From the NCBI RefSeq assembly GCF_020531965.1, contig NZ_JAJAWH010000036.1, positions 1-32,079 on the forward strand: DNA of 32,079 bases. Reading direction: 5' to 3'. The notes beneath the pieces are model-generated. The model searched no databases and had not been told where the DNA came from. It worked only from the letters and a program-made list of their open reading frames with translations. Source of the DNA: Pseudorhizobium xiangyangii. GTDB lineage: Bacteria; Pseudomonadota; Alphaproteobacteria; Rhizobiales; Rhizobiaceae. How positions within the stretch are numbered: the first letter of the stretch is position 1; each line of letters opens with the position of its first letter. The position numbers and the translations under genes are program-made. Positions 1 through 6,495 of the stretch are shown here, piece by piece.

Positions 1-56
1 AATCCATTCATTCAATCGATGCGGTAGCGTATGAGCCTGACCCGAGCCCGTACATG

Positions 57-614
57 TTACTCCTGGCCTCTGTTGAAGCGCCGGCTGACGGTGGACTTGT
101 TGACGCCGAGGATCTTCGCAGCCTTGCCGATCGATATCTCGCCACTGCCAATGCGCGGCAGGATTTCGCCCCACTGGTCATCATTGACCTTGGGCTTGGG
201 GCCGGACTTCTTGCCGGCCGCCTTCGCCGCTGCCAATCCCTCAAGGGTCCGCAATCGGATGACATCCCGTTCGAACTGCGCAAATGCGCCGGCAATGGAA
301 AAGAACAGCCGGCCGCCAGGTGTCGTCGTGTCGATCATCTCCGTGACGGAGACGAGGCCCAGCTGCAGTCCGTCCAGGCGCTCGATGAGCAGCAGCAATT
401 CCTTCAGCGATCGCGACAGGCGATCAAGCCGCCAGACGCAGAGCGTATCCCCTGCCCTCGCATGGCGCAGCGCCTCCTCAAGCCCTTGCTTGATGACGGC
501 TCCTCCGGAGACCTTGTCAGTGAAGATTTTCTCGCAGCCGGCGTCGAGAAGCGAGCGGCGTTGCATTTCGACGTTCTGATCGACCGTCGAAACCCTTGCA
601 TATCCGATCTTCAT
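57..614 (-). CDS. Serine recombinase (resolvase/invertase family)
   Basis: 185-residue small serine recombinase of the Tn3-resolvase/DNA-invertase family, which cuts and rejoins DNA at paired crossover sites through a phosphoserine link. The N-terminus has the YARVST motif with the likely nucleophile Ser9. WRLDRLSRS near residue 65 and the FAQFERD region before the long E helix are typical of the family. The C-terminal 35 residues form a helix-turn-helix (GKAAKILGVNKSTVSRRF). Length matches the family norm. The ATG start lies just before a cluster of palindromes at 629-908 that look like its binding sites. On a plasmid its likely job is multimer resolution, which aids stable inheritance; an invertase role is possible but no invertible segment was seen. 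The family is certain, the precise role is inference. Confidence 0.93.
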   Translation of the reverse strand: MKIGYARVSTVDQNVEMQRRSLLDAGCEKIFTDKVSGGAVIKQGLEEALRHARAGDTLCVWRLDRLSRSLKELLLLIERLDGLQLGLVSVTEMIDTTTPGGRLFFSIAGAFAQFERDVIRLRTLEGLAAAKAAGKKSGPKPKVNDDQWGEILPRIGSGEISIGKAAKILGVNKSTVSRRFNRGQE

Positions 615-628
615 GAATGTCCGCCGCC

Positions 629-908
629 GTTGTGTATTGCGTCATTATTTCTGTAATACGCAACAGCGCCAAAAATGCAATCCTTGGATGCCGCTTTTCC
701 GGGCCCTTTCGAGTGATTCCGCAACGGGTGCGCAAACGGTCGTTTAGGCACCCCGTTGTGTATTGATTTTGAGATAATTGAAATACGCAACGGGGCGGCG
801 GTGGGCGCCAGCAACAGCGTGCTTCACGCGACCTTTTGTTCCGCCTCTTGCTCTACCTGCGAATGCCATTGACGGTGCGTAGTCCGCCTTGATGACGCAA
901 TACGCACC
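629..908. promoter_or_regulatory. Three res-like palindromic sites upstream of the resolvase
   Basis: Three imperfect palindromes of similar design lie upstream of the resolvase start. Site 1 (629-664) pairs GTTGTGTATT with AATACGCAAC. Site 2 (751-795) has 14-bp arms, CCCCGTTGTGTATT and AATACGCAACGGGG. Site 3 (874-908) pairs GGTGCGTAGT with AATACGCACC. The core arms are 35-37 bp end to end in each. Serine resolvases usually act at res regions with three subsites next to their gene, so this is probably the res locus and also the promoter and autoregulation region. The subsites are spaced more widely (about 120 bp centre to centre) than in Tn3. This region fills the gene-free stretch 615-926. 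Confidence 0.6.
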
Positions 909-926
909 GGCAGAGGCTGGAGGCGG

Positions 927-1316
927 TCAGCCTCCCATTTGCGCGACACGGCGGGTCATCCAGCTCACAAAGTTCGTTCGCGTCATTTTGCGGCGAGTGG
1001 CCTCGGCATCGATGAACGCAAGCACGTCGGCATCGAGCATCATATTAGCGCGAACGGGTTTTCCACCAAGGCGAATAAGCGGAATGCTTGTCAACGTGCT
1101 TCCACTAGGCGCAGCTACATCTTCAAGTGCGCTCGGAACGGCTAAGCGCGAGCCGTCGCGCTCAGTGTCGAGCGCGTAATCGCGCAGAGCTTCCTCTGCA
1201 TTGAGGATCGCATCGTCAATCGTATCGCCCATGGCGACAACGCCGTCGAGATCGGGAAAAACAACTCCGTAAGCGCCTTTTTCGCCGTCGATAAGAGCGG
1301 GATATCTAAGGGTCAT
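927..1316 (-). CDS. hicB: HicB-family antitoxin
   Basis: Antitoxin of a type II HicAB module, 129 residues from the ATG at 1316. An upstream ATG at 1349 in frame is possible, but family members start with the MTLRYPALID-like strand chosen here. The N-terminal half is the HicB RNase-H-like fold (YGVVFPDLDGVVAMGDTIDDA, then an AEEAL helix), which binds and blocks HicA. The C-terminal half (about residues 90-129, including FIDAEATRRKMTRTNFVSWM) looks like a ribbon-helix-helix DNA-binding domain, which in this family represses the hicAB promoter. It lies 57 bp downstream of hicA in the same direction. On a plasmid the pair would act as an addiction or stress module. Confidence 0.88.
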   Translation of the reverse strand: MTLRYPALIDGEKGAYGVVFPDLDGVVAMGDTIDDAILNAEEALRDYALDTERDGSRLAVPSALEDVAAPSGSTLTSIPLIRLGGKPVRANMMLDADVLAFIDAEATRRKMTRTNFVSWMTRRVAQMGG

Positions 1317-1373
1317 GATGATACTTCCGAGTTTGATATTTTGTGTCATTTGGTTGGTGAGTTGAGGTTGGGG

Positions 1374-1559
1374 CTAAGCGCCCCAACCTGCTTTCTTGGC
1401 TATCGATCCAGCAACGCCCGGGCTAAGTTTTCTGTGTCTTGGTACTTGAACAAAGCCTTTTGCTGGGTGCCGATAGATGTCGTGGGCGGATCCGTGCCGG
1501 TTAAAGACCCAGCCTTCCATTTTCAGCCGCTTGATAATCTTTGCTGTATTTGTCTCCAT
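1374..1559 (-). CDS. hicA: HicA-family mRNA interferase toxin
   Basis: 61-residue toxin of the HicAB module. HicA proteins have a double-stranded-RNA-binding-like fold and cleave mRNA. The sequence has the family signature GSAHDIYRHP, with His26 at the catalytic position (compare GSNH in characterised HicA), followed by the VPRHRKLSPGVAGSIAKKAG tail. The ATG at 1559 is preceded by GGAGAGGTG, a good ribosome binding site; a GTG one codon earlier is less likely. The gene is first in the operon, ahead of hicB, which is the usual order. The operator-like palindromes at 1579-1647 lie directly upstream. Confidence 0.87.
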   Translation of the reverse strand: METNTAKIIKRLKMEGWVFNRHGSAHDIYRHPAKGFVQVPRHRKLSPGVAGSIAKKAGWGA

Positions 1560-1578
1560 CACCTCTCCAAATCTTCAA

Positions 1579-1647
1579 GTGCAAATATATGCACACAACC
1601 ACCCACTGTCAAATGAAATGTGCATATATTTGCACGTTTCATTTGAC
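1579..1647. promoter_or_regulatory. hicAB operator: nested palindromes
   Basis: Two exact reverse-complement 16-mers, GTGCAAATATATGCAC (1579-1594) and GTGCATATATTTGCAC (1620-1635), each nearly self-palindromic, lie directly upstream of hicA. The second is the centre of a 40-bp palindrome (1608-1647, 18 of 20 arm positions paired) whose outer arms carry the octamers TCAAATGA (1609-1616) and TCATTTGA (1639-1646). HicB proteins with ribbon-helix-helix tails repress their own promoter at such sites. The octamer also recurs in the parA control region at 4054-4116. Confidence 0.7.
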
Positions 1648-1665
1648 TTCAAGGCCTAAGGGGAC

Positions 1666-1689
1666 GGTGCTGATTTCCGAGCCAGCACC
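1666..1689 (-). terminator. Hairpin downstream of the DUF932 gene
   Basis: GGTGCTG (1666-1672) and CAGCACC (1683-1689) can form a 7-bp stem with a 10-nt loop just past the stop codon of the minus-strand DUF932 gene. There is no clear U tract, so it may be a weak terminator or a 3'-end stabiliser. Confidence 0.4.
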
Positions 1690-1690
1690 A

Positions 1691-2554
1691 TCAGGCGGCA
1701 ACCTTGATGCCCTTGAGGGCGGCCATCCGCTCACCCAGCAACCACAGGGCCTTGTTAAGCTTTACGTCCTGATCGATACCATTGACGGCGCGGCTCCTGA
1801 CACGGCGGGGCCTGCCGAGATCGTCCCGGCCGACGGCGCGTAGTCCACCCTTGATCACATTTTCCTGCGTTACGTTCCAAGTTGTCCAGAGATCGTCGGC
1901 GCGGTCGTCATGGCGGCGCGGGACGAGCAGTTGCGCCGGTTTGATCGGTGTCACAGTTTCACCGTCCCGATCACCGAAGCGGATCATGTGGGCGGCTTCC
2001 GCCAGAATTTCCTTTTCATCGCGATTGAGTTTCACGCTTCCCCAATCCTGCGGCGCGGCCAGTGTCCGTTCCGCCTCTTTCAATACGCGATAGGTGCCCT
2101 CGATAACCTTGCCGCCGACGTCGCCCGAGTGGCGGACCTTCACGCTGTCGATAGTGCCGGACTGGGCCACTAGGGAATTCAGGCAACGGATGCGGAACAG
2201 GCCCGCCATCAGGTCATAGGCGCTTGTCCCGTCGTTGGCGTTCTTCAGGAGGATTTCGCAAACGGTGTCGCCGACATTGTACACCTGGCCGTCATCGATG
2301 CGGCGCAAGCGGATCAGGTGCTTGGTGTAATTGGCCTTGCCTTCAATCCGGCTGCTAGACTGTTTCGCGCCGACCGGCATGAAGCCTTCGGCTATCAGGC
2401 CACGCAAAACCTCGATCGTCGGGATAGGCTGGAAACGTTCTGAACGGCTTTCGTGAGCGGTCATCGCGAAAATGGAGGGCGCAGCGCGGCGCAGCTCGTC
2501 CTCGGTCATGGCGCGGCCAGTGTCAAAACGGGCGGTGTTTGTGTAAACGGTCAT
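1691..2554 (-). CDS. DUF932-domain plasmid protein
   Basis: 287-residue protein resembling the DUF932 (phage/plasmid-like) family, whose biochemical role is not firmly established; an anti-restriction or plasmid-establishment role is sometimes suggested. Family-like features are the central stretch FRIRCLNSLVAQSGTIDSVKVRHSG split by a preceding NDGTSAYDLMAG, and the Trp-rich DDLWTTWNVTQENVIKGG segment near residue 225. It is soluble, with no signal peptide. The ATG at 2554 is preceded on the minus strand by AAGGAG. A long structured untranslated leader (2593-2773, with a further repeat block at 2865-2938) precedes it and is almost identical to the one before the large ParB gene at 4192-6105, so the two genes probably share regulation. 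It is monocistronic by spacing. Confidence 0.75.
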   Translation of the reverse strand: MTVYTNTARFDTGRAMTEDELRRAAPSIFAMTAHESRSERFQPIPTIEVLRGLIAEGFMPVGAKQSSSRIEGKANYTKHLIRLRRIDDGQVYNVGDTVCEILLKNANDGTSAYDLMAGLFRIRCLNSLVAQSGTIDSVKVRHSGDVGGKVIEGTYRVLKEAERTLAAPQDWGSVKLNRDEKEILAEAAHMIRFGDRDGETVTPIKPAQLLVPRRHDDRADDLWTTWNVTQENVIKGGLRAVGRDDLGRPRRVRSRAVNGIDQDVKLNKALWLLGERMAALKGIKVAA

Positions 2555-2592
2555 CTTGCTTTCTCCTTTTTTCCGCGAAGCGGTCTAATGTC

Positions 2593-2773
2593 CCGCAGGG
2601 GCATGAGCTGCGCCTCATGCCCTCGCGGCGTCGCAAGTCAGACCGGGTGTAGAGGGGTGCAAGTTGAAAAGCGGAGGGGTATCGCCCGCCCGCAGGGTTC
2701 GGCCTGGCGCAGCCAGGATGAATGATTCCTGGAAGGAATTACGGGGAGACCGCTTTTCTGCTTGCTGGGGAGA
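2593..2773 (-). ncRNA. Structured 5' leader, copy A (upstream of DUF932 gene)
   Basis: Candidate cis-regulatory RNA read on the minus strand. Positions 2665-2773 match 6212-6320 with only four differences in 109 bp. The block includes an ideal hairpin CCTGGC-N3-GCCAGG and a second small stem ATTCC-N5-GGAAT. Nearer the start codon, a long stem (GGGGCATGAG at 2598-2607 with CTCATGCCCT at 2614-2623, extended by CCGC/GCGG at 2593-2596 and 2625-2628) sits about 40 nt upstream of the ATG. The equivalent stem in copy B has a different but still paired base pair. No convincing ORF runs through it. With 2865-2938 it accounts for most of the gene-free stretch 2555-3017. Confidence 0.6.
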
Positions 2774-2864
2774 TAGAGGGCTGGTCCCTCTTCGTCCCCA
2801 CCCAAGGAGACAATGTGGCCGGTGGAACCGGCGTCTCTACTGGTGAGGTCGCCAGACCTGCACG

Positions 2865-2938
2865 AGCGATCGTTACCGCGTGTTGGCGGAGACGGGCTTT
2901 GCCTGGCTCCGGTCGCTTGCGACTAGAGCGCGGCCGCC
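2865..2938. repeat. Second conserved block of leader copy A
   Basis: This 74-bp block matches 6425-6495, differing by small indels and a few substitutions. It contains the palindrome GTCGCTTGCGAC. It lies upstream of the more conserved 109-bp leader block in both copies, separated by diverged sequence (2774-2864 here). It could hold the promoter or the 5' part of the leader RNA. Confidence 0.6.
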
Positions 2939-3017
2939 GAGCGGCGTGCCCTCCCCTCCCCGTTTTTGCAGCCTACTTAGGGGCAGCCGACGAACATCGG
3001 CAGTGTGTCGGAGATAC

Positions 3018-3323
3018 CTAGAGTACTTTCGCGGCCTGCAGAAGGCGCTTGAACGCTTCCTTATACGTCATCCGTTCTGCGTCACACCATGCAACGAAAG
3101 CATTCCAGTCTTCGGTTACGACACGCATTGTTGCGGTTGTGTGAGCCACTGAGGACCCATTCCTGTTTTTTCTTAAAGTGCGTTCCGGCATTTTTTGGTC
3201 ATCCACGAATCCCCTGCTTTTGGCGATAGCCTCAACCTGTTCGACGGCCTGAGGCGGAACGGCGTCCGGTGCCCTTGGTTTAAAACTGTCCAATTTGGCA
3301 AAAGCGTTTGGTCGATCAGTCAT
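3018..3323 (-). CDS. Small ribbon-helix-helix centromere-binding protein (ParB-type partner of ParA)
   Basis: 101-residue protein directly downstream of parA, whose 3' end it overlaps by 8 bp, so the two are translationally coupled. The N-terminal 60 residues are polar and probably disordered. The C-terminal part (about 62-98, TATMRVVTEDWNAFVAWCDAE and on) has the strand-helix-helix pattern of ribbon-helix-helix proteins such as ParG and omega. In type Ib partition systems such a protein binds short repeats at the centromere and stimulates the ParA ATPase. The octamer cluster at 4034-4131 upstream of parA is the likely target. The role follows from position and fold pattern; no specific family was recognised. 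Confidence 0.65.
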   Translation of the reverse strand: MTDRPNAFAKLDSFKPRAPDAVPPQAVEQVEAIAKSRGFVDDQKMPERTLRKNRNGSSVAHTTATMRVVTEDWNAFVAWCDAERMTYKEAFKRLLQAAKVL

Positions 3324-3990
3324 TTTTACCTCCCGTCAGGATTTCCAGGACTTCACCAACAAACTTACTGGCGTTCGCCTTGGCCTGTGAGATGCCGTTG
3401 ACCTCATTCGGGTCCAGTTCATCCAACGCCACTTTGTATCCAATCATCTGCGAGAACGCTGTCCTCTCGTTAAGATGGTTGCTCAGAAGTGCGACGCCCG
3501 CCTGTCTCATATCGCTTTCAATCTGCCTTTGTTCCCTTGTAGGAACACCGGCATTCGTCCGCGTGTAGACGAAGCGATGAGGTATATTTCGCCTTAGAGC
3601 TTTCTCTTCGTCGCGGATGAGTGAGACTGCCTCCGCAGCTTCCTCGGCGTCTGCAGATTTTGCCTGCGTGGGGATAAGGATCAGATCAGCACGTGTGGCT
3701 GCACGAGCAATTGTAACGGTTGCGCGGCCTTGAACGTCGATGATTACGAACTGCTTTTCAGCCGCTTCCTTGTCAATCATATCGACCAAAGTTTTGGGAT
3801 CATCGACGTACTTGACCAAATCGGCGTACCGGCTCTTCCCCGCGAGAGCCCATTTGTACAGCGTGCGTTGCGGGTCAGTGTCGAGGATTGTTACGGTGGC
3901 ACCCTCGTTTGCGAGGATGGTTCCTAGAACCAAGCACGTTGTTGACTTTCCAGCGCCGCCCTTGGGCGTAGAGACAACGATTACGGGCAT
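3316..3990 (-). CDS. parA: ParA-family partition ATPase
   Basis: 224-residue ParA/MinD-type ATPase of the short type Ib class, with no N-terminal HTH. It has the deviant Walker A motif KGGAGKST (residues 10-17), the switch I region ILDTDPQRT, and the Walker B-like strand QFVIIDVQGRA. It drives segregation of plasmid copies on the nucleoid together with the small protein encoded immediately downstream (3018-3323). The ATG at 3990 is preceded by GAGGTG. The centromere-like repeats at 4034-4131 also overlap the promoter, so the partner protein probably autorepresses the operon. A second, different ParA homologue (29498-30301) is present with a KorB-like partner. Confidence 0.9.
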   Translation of the reverse strand: MPVIVVSTPKGGAGKSTTCLVLGTILANEGATVTILDTDPQRTLYKWALAGKSRYADLVKYVDDPKTLVDMIDKEAAEKQFVIIDVQGRATVTIARAATRADLILIPTQAKSADAEEAAEAVSLIRDEEKALRRNIPHRFVYTRTNAGVPTREQRQIESDMRQAGVALLSNHLNERTAFSQMIGYKVALDELDPNEVNGISQAKANASKFVGEVLEILTGGKND

Positions 3991-4033
3991 GTTTCACCTC
4001 ATTTGCTTTCATTTTGGCTAAAATAGCCTTCAA

Positions 4034-4131
4034 TCATTTCAGTTGGGTTAACATCAAATGACATTACCTCAACTGAAATGACATCATTTGATTTCCTAGT
4101 TCTATTTAATTCAAATGATTTGATTTGAATT
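4034..4131. repeat. Centromere/operator-like repeat cluster upstream of parA
   Basis: This AT-rich stretch holds five related octamers: TCATTTCA (4034), TCAAATGA (4054), TGAAATGA (4074), TCATTTGA (4084) and TCAAATGA (4111). They form exact inverted repeats: 12 bp (TCATTTCAGTTG at 4034-4045 with CAACTGAAATGA at 4070-4081), 9 bp (4053-4061 with 4084-4092) and 9 bp (4108-4116 with 4123-4131). Short repeats of this type next to parA are the usual centromere (parS/parC) and operator for ribbon-helix-helix partition proteins. Confidence 0.7.
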
Positions 4132-4150
4132 CATCACCATTCCCAAGGAC

Positions 4151-4179
4151 CTCGACCACGCCGGGAGGGCGTGGCCGAG
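4151..4179 (-). terminator. GC-rich hairpin after the large ParB gene
   Basis: CTCG-A-CCACGCC (4151-4162) pairs with GGCGTGG-C-CGAG (4168-4179) around a 5-nt loop. It lies 12 bp past the stop of the minus-strand ParB gene and upstream of the par control region. It lacks a U tract, so termination is plausible but unproven. Confidence 0.4.
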
Positions 4180-4191
4180 CATGGCGACGGA

Positions 4192-6105
4192 TCATTCAGC
4201 CGCCATGGAAAAGTTCTGGCTTTCTTCGCCGTCGTTCTCTAAGAGCACCGGCGCGATCCGGATATGCGGCGGAAGCCAGCCGCTGCCTTCGACGGCCTTT
4301 TCGGCGAAGTCAGCGGCTTGTCGCTTCTTCATGGCAGCGATACCGGATGCGAAATCCGCCCCGCGAACCTCGGCAACAACGGCCTCGATGCCAGCACGGT
4401 TGAGGTGGTTGAAATAGCTGGCTGCGGTCGGCGTGAAGTAATCACCCATCTTGACGTTAAGGGCCTGCGCTAACTGGTCGGCATGAGCGAACGCCTGTTT
4501 CCGGTGGCCTGAATATTTCTGTTCAACGGCATTGACGGTATGGGCTGCGGCGTAGGCGAGCAGGTTCAACAATTCGTCCCGCGACTGCTCGAACAACCAG
4601 TCCCACAGGTCGGCGGGATTGCCGGGAAGCTTGTCGCCATAGTTTTCGGCCAAGCTCTCCCAAAGCTGCAATGCCTTGTTCTCGGCTGGCTGCTTCATCG
4701 ACGGTTCAAGCTTCTCGTGGGTCATGGTGATTTGCAGGGCGCTTTGTCCGCCTCGCGCGCCGTAAGGGCCGCGATAGGCTAGGTCGAGCAGCATTGCATG
4801 CACGACGGAAACAAGGGCGATTTCCGGATTGTTCGCCAGTTCGATACGCAGCGCAGCGGTTTTTTGCGCTGTCAGGTCTTCGATCAGGGTTGCCGAATGG
4901 ACAAAACCACCGGCGTTTCCGCTGTCGGTTTTGGAATCTACACCGCTATTGATACCGCCGCTTTCATCGGCGGTGGCAGCTTTGCGGTCTTCGTCGCGAA
5001 CCATGCCGCGAAGAACGGCAAGTTGGCCGTAGTAATCGAGCGTTACGAAGGCCCCGGCCATTGCAAGGTCTTCCGCCTGATAGGCTTCGCCGCCGTCGCG
5101 TAGTTGCTTGATCTGCTCCTCAATGGCTTCAATCGTGACTTCGGCGCCGTCCCCTGCCTCTCCTGCCTCGATTAGTTCGGCCAGTTCGTCGTATTGGGCG
5201 GAAAGCGCATCCAGCGCGGCTTGATCGGCTTCGCTGAGATCGACACGCTGCGGGTAAACCCGATGCATGCGGTAGAGGTTTTCCGGCTGCTGGGTGGCGG
5301 TGTCGACCCATTTCCAGCCTTCGGCTTTGACCTGCTCGGCCACGGCTTCGAGCTTTTGAACCACCAACGTTTCCAGAAGCCCGCTATCACAGGCAAAACC
5401 GCCCTGATCTTCGAATAGATCACGGCGAACCGGCCCGCCTGCTGCGGCGTAGACTTCAAGGCCACCGAGGAAGGCAAGGCGTTTATCGCTAGCTGGCACT
5501 TCGTCGGCAGCAAGACGGCGCTTGATGGCATGGGCGCTGCGGTCCCAAGAGGGCAGGGCGGCCCAAACCTCATCTTGTCTGGCGTGATCGTCGGTCACGG
5601 TAAACGCGGCCAACTGCTCGTAGGTCATCTCCTCTTGGCGGTAGAGCGCCAGCAGGACCGGGGAGACCTTCGCCAGTGCCAAGCGGCGGTTTACGATGAC
5701 TTCTGTCGTTCCGAACCGGGCAGCAATGTCCTTCACGCTCCTGCCTTCGTCTGCCAACCTCTTGAAGGCTTCGTACTGGTCGGCGGGGTGCATGGCCTCG
5801 CGCATAACGTTTTCGGTCAGGCTGATTTCGGTTGCGTCCTCAGCGTTTTTGACTCGTGCGTCCACTGCGTAGTCCGTGGCGATCTCGGCGCGTTCCGCCA
5901 GCAGCTTCAAGGCTGCGAAACGACGGCCACCAGCCGAAACCAGATAGCACCCCTTTGGTGCTTTTCGAACAACGATGTTCTGCAGAAGGCCATTTGCGAG
6001 GATGGAGGCGGCAAGAGCCTCGATGCTGTCGACGCTGTAGGTCTTGCGGACGTTGAGGGGGTCTACGTCAAGCTTATTGAGGGCGATTGCGATGATGTCG
6101 GACAT
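4192..6105 (-). CDS. Large ParB/RepB/Spo0J-domain protein
   Basis: 637-residue protein, about twice the length of a standard ParB. The N-terminal third is a ParB-type nuclease-like/CTP-binding domain and HTH: LDVDPLNVRKTY, the GGRRFAALK box (about 59-67), SLTENVMREAMHPADQ (about 95-110) and an HTH near 121-148 (VKDIAARFGTTEVIVNRRL). The remaining 450 residues, acidic and helical, were not recognised. Such long ParB-domain proteins on alphaproteobacterial plasmids are usually not paired with a parA; here the nearest parA already has its own small partner. The ATG at 6105 is preceded by AGGAG. The leader at 6149-6320 is shared with the DUF932 gene. A general DNA-binding or plasmid-establishment role is more likely than classical partition, but this is inference. 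Confidence 0.8.
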   Translation of the reverse strand: MSDIIAIALNKLDVDPLNVRKTYSVDSIEALAASILANGLLQNIVVRKAPKGCYLVSAGGRRFAALKLLAERAEIATDYAVDARVKNAEDATEISLTENVMREAMHPADQYEAFKRLADEGRSVKDIAARFGTTEVIVNRRLALAKVSPVLLALYRQEEMTYEQLAAFTVTDDHARQDEVWAALPSWDRSAHAIKRRLAADEVPASDKRLAFLGGLEVYAAAGGPVRRDLFEDQGGFACDSGLLETLVVQKLEAVAEQVKAEGWKWVDTATQQPENLYRMHRVYPQRVDLSEADQAALDALSAQYDELAELIEAGEAGDGAEVTIEAIEEQIKQLRDGGEAYQAEDLAMAGAFVTLDYYGQLAVLRGMVRDEDRKAATADESGGINSGVDSKTDSGNAGGFVHSATLIEDLTAQKTAALRIELANNPEIALVSVVHAMLLDLAYRGPYGARGGQSALQITMTHEKLEPSMKQPAENKALQLWESLAENYGDKLPGNPADLWDWLFEQSRDELLNLLAYAAAHTVNAVEQKYSGHRKQAFAHADQLAQALNVKMGDYFTPTAASYFNHLNRAGIEAVVAEVRGADFASGIAAMKKRQAADFAEKAVEGSGWLPPHIRIAPVLLENDGEESQNFSMAAE

Positions 6106-6148
6106 TGGTTTTCTCCTATTTCTTCCGTCTTCGTCTTCTGTCCCCGGA

Positions 6149-6320
6149 GGGGCAGGAGCCGCGCTCCTGCTCCCGAGCTCGTGCGGAACAGTGGAGGAGA
6201 GGGGGGCAGGCTGAAAAACGGAGGGGTATCGCCCGCCCGCAGGGTTCGGCCTGGCGCAGCCAGGACGGATGATTCCTGGAAGGAATTACGGGGAGACCGT
6301 TTTTCTGCTTGCTGGGGAGA
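6149..6320 (-). ncRNA. Structured 5' leader, copy B (upstream of large ParB gene)
   Basis: Second copy of the structured leader found at 2593-2773. The 109-bp block 6212-6320 is about 96% identical to copy A. The start-proximal hairpin (GGGGCAGGAG at 6149-6158 with CTCCTGCTCC at 6164-6173) keeps the same place and shape as in copy A although the sequences between the conserved block and the start codon have otherwise diverged. One internal pair changes from T-A to G-C on both sides. No ORF is supported here. With 6425-6495 it fills most of the gene-free stretch 6106-6494. Confidence 0.6.
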
Positions 6321-6424
6321 GGGGGCGAAGCTCTCTTTCACCGACAGGGGCCGCCAGTGGCGGTGGCGGCACCAGATCAGAGAGTTGCTGGCTCCAGCCG
6401 CGGCTGATTTTCTTGGTTTGCACC

Positions 6425-6495
6425 AGCGATCGTTACCGTGTCGGCGGAGACTGGCTTGCCTGGCTCCGGTCGCTTGCGACTAGAGCGCGGCCGCC
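6425..6495. repeat. Second conserved block of leader copy B
   Basis: Matches 2865-2938 with small indels. Its left neighbour (6321-6424) has diverged from copy A. The block ends at the stop codon of the XRE regulator gene, so the duplicated unit begins right at that gene boundary. Confidence 0.6.

Noticed and set aside
5530-6483. 317-residue plus-strand ORF opposite the large ParB gene
   Set aside because: It is fully antisense to a protein with clear ParB motifs and runs on through the repeated non-coding leader; no domain or ribosome binding site supports it.
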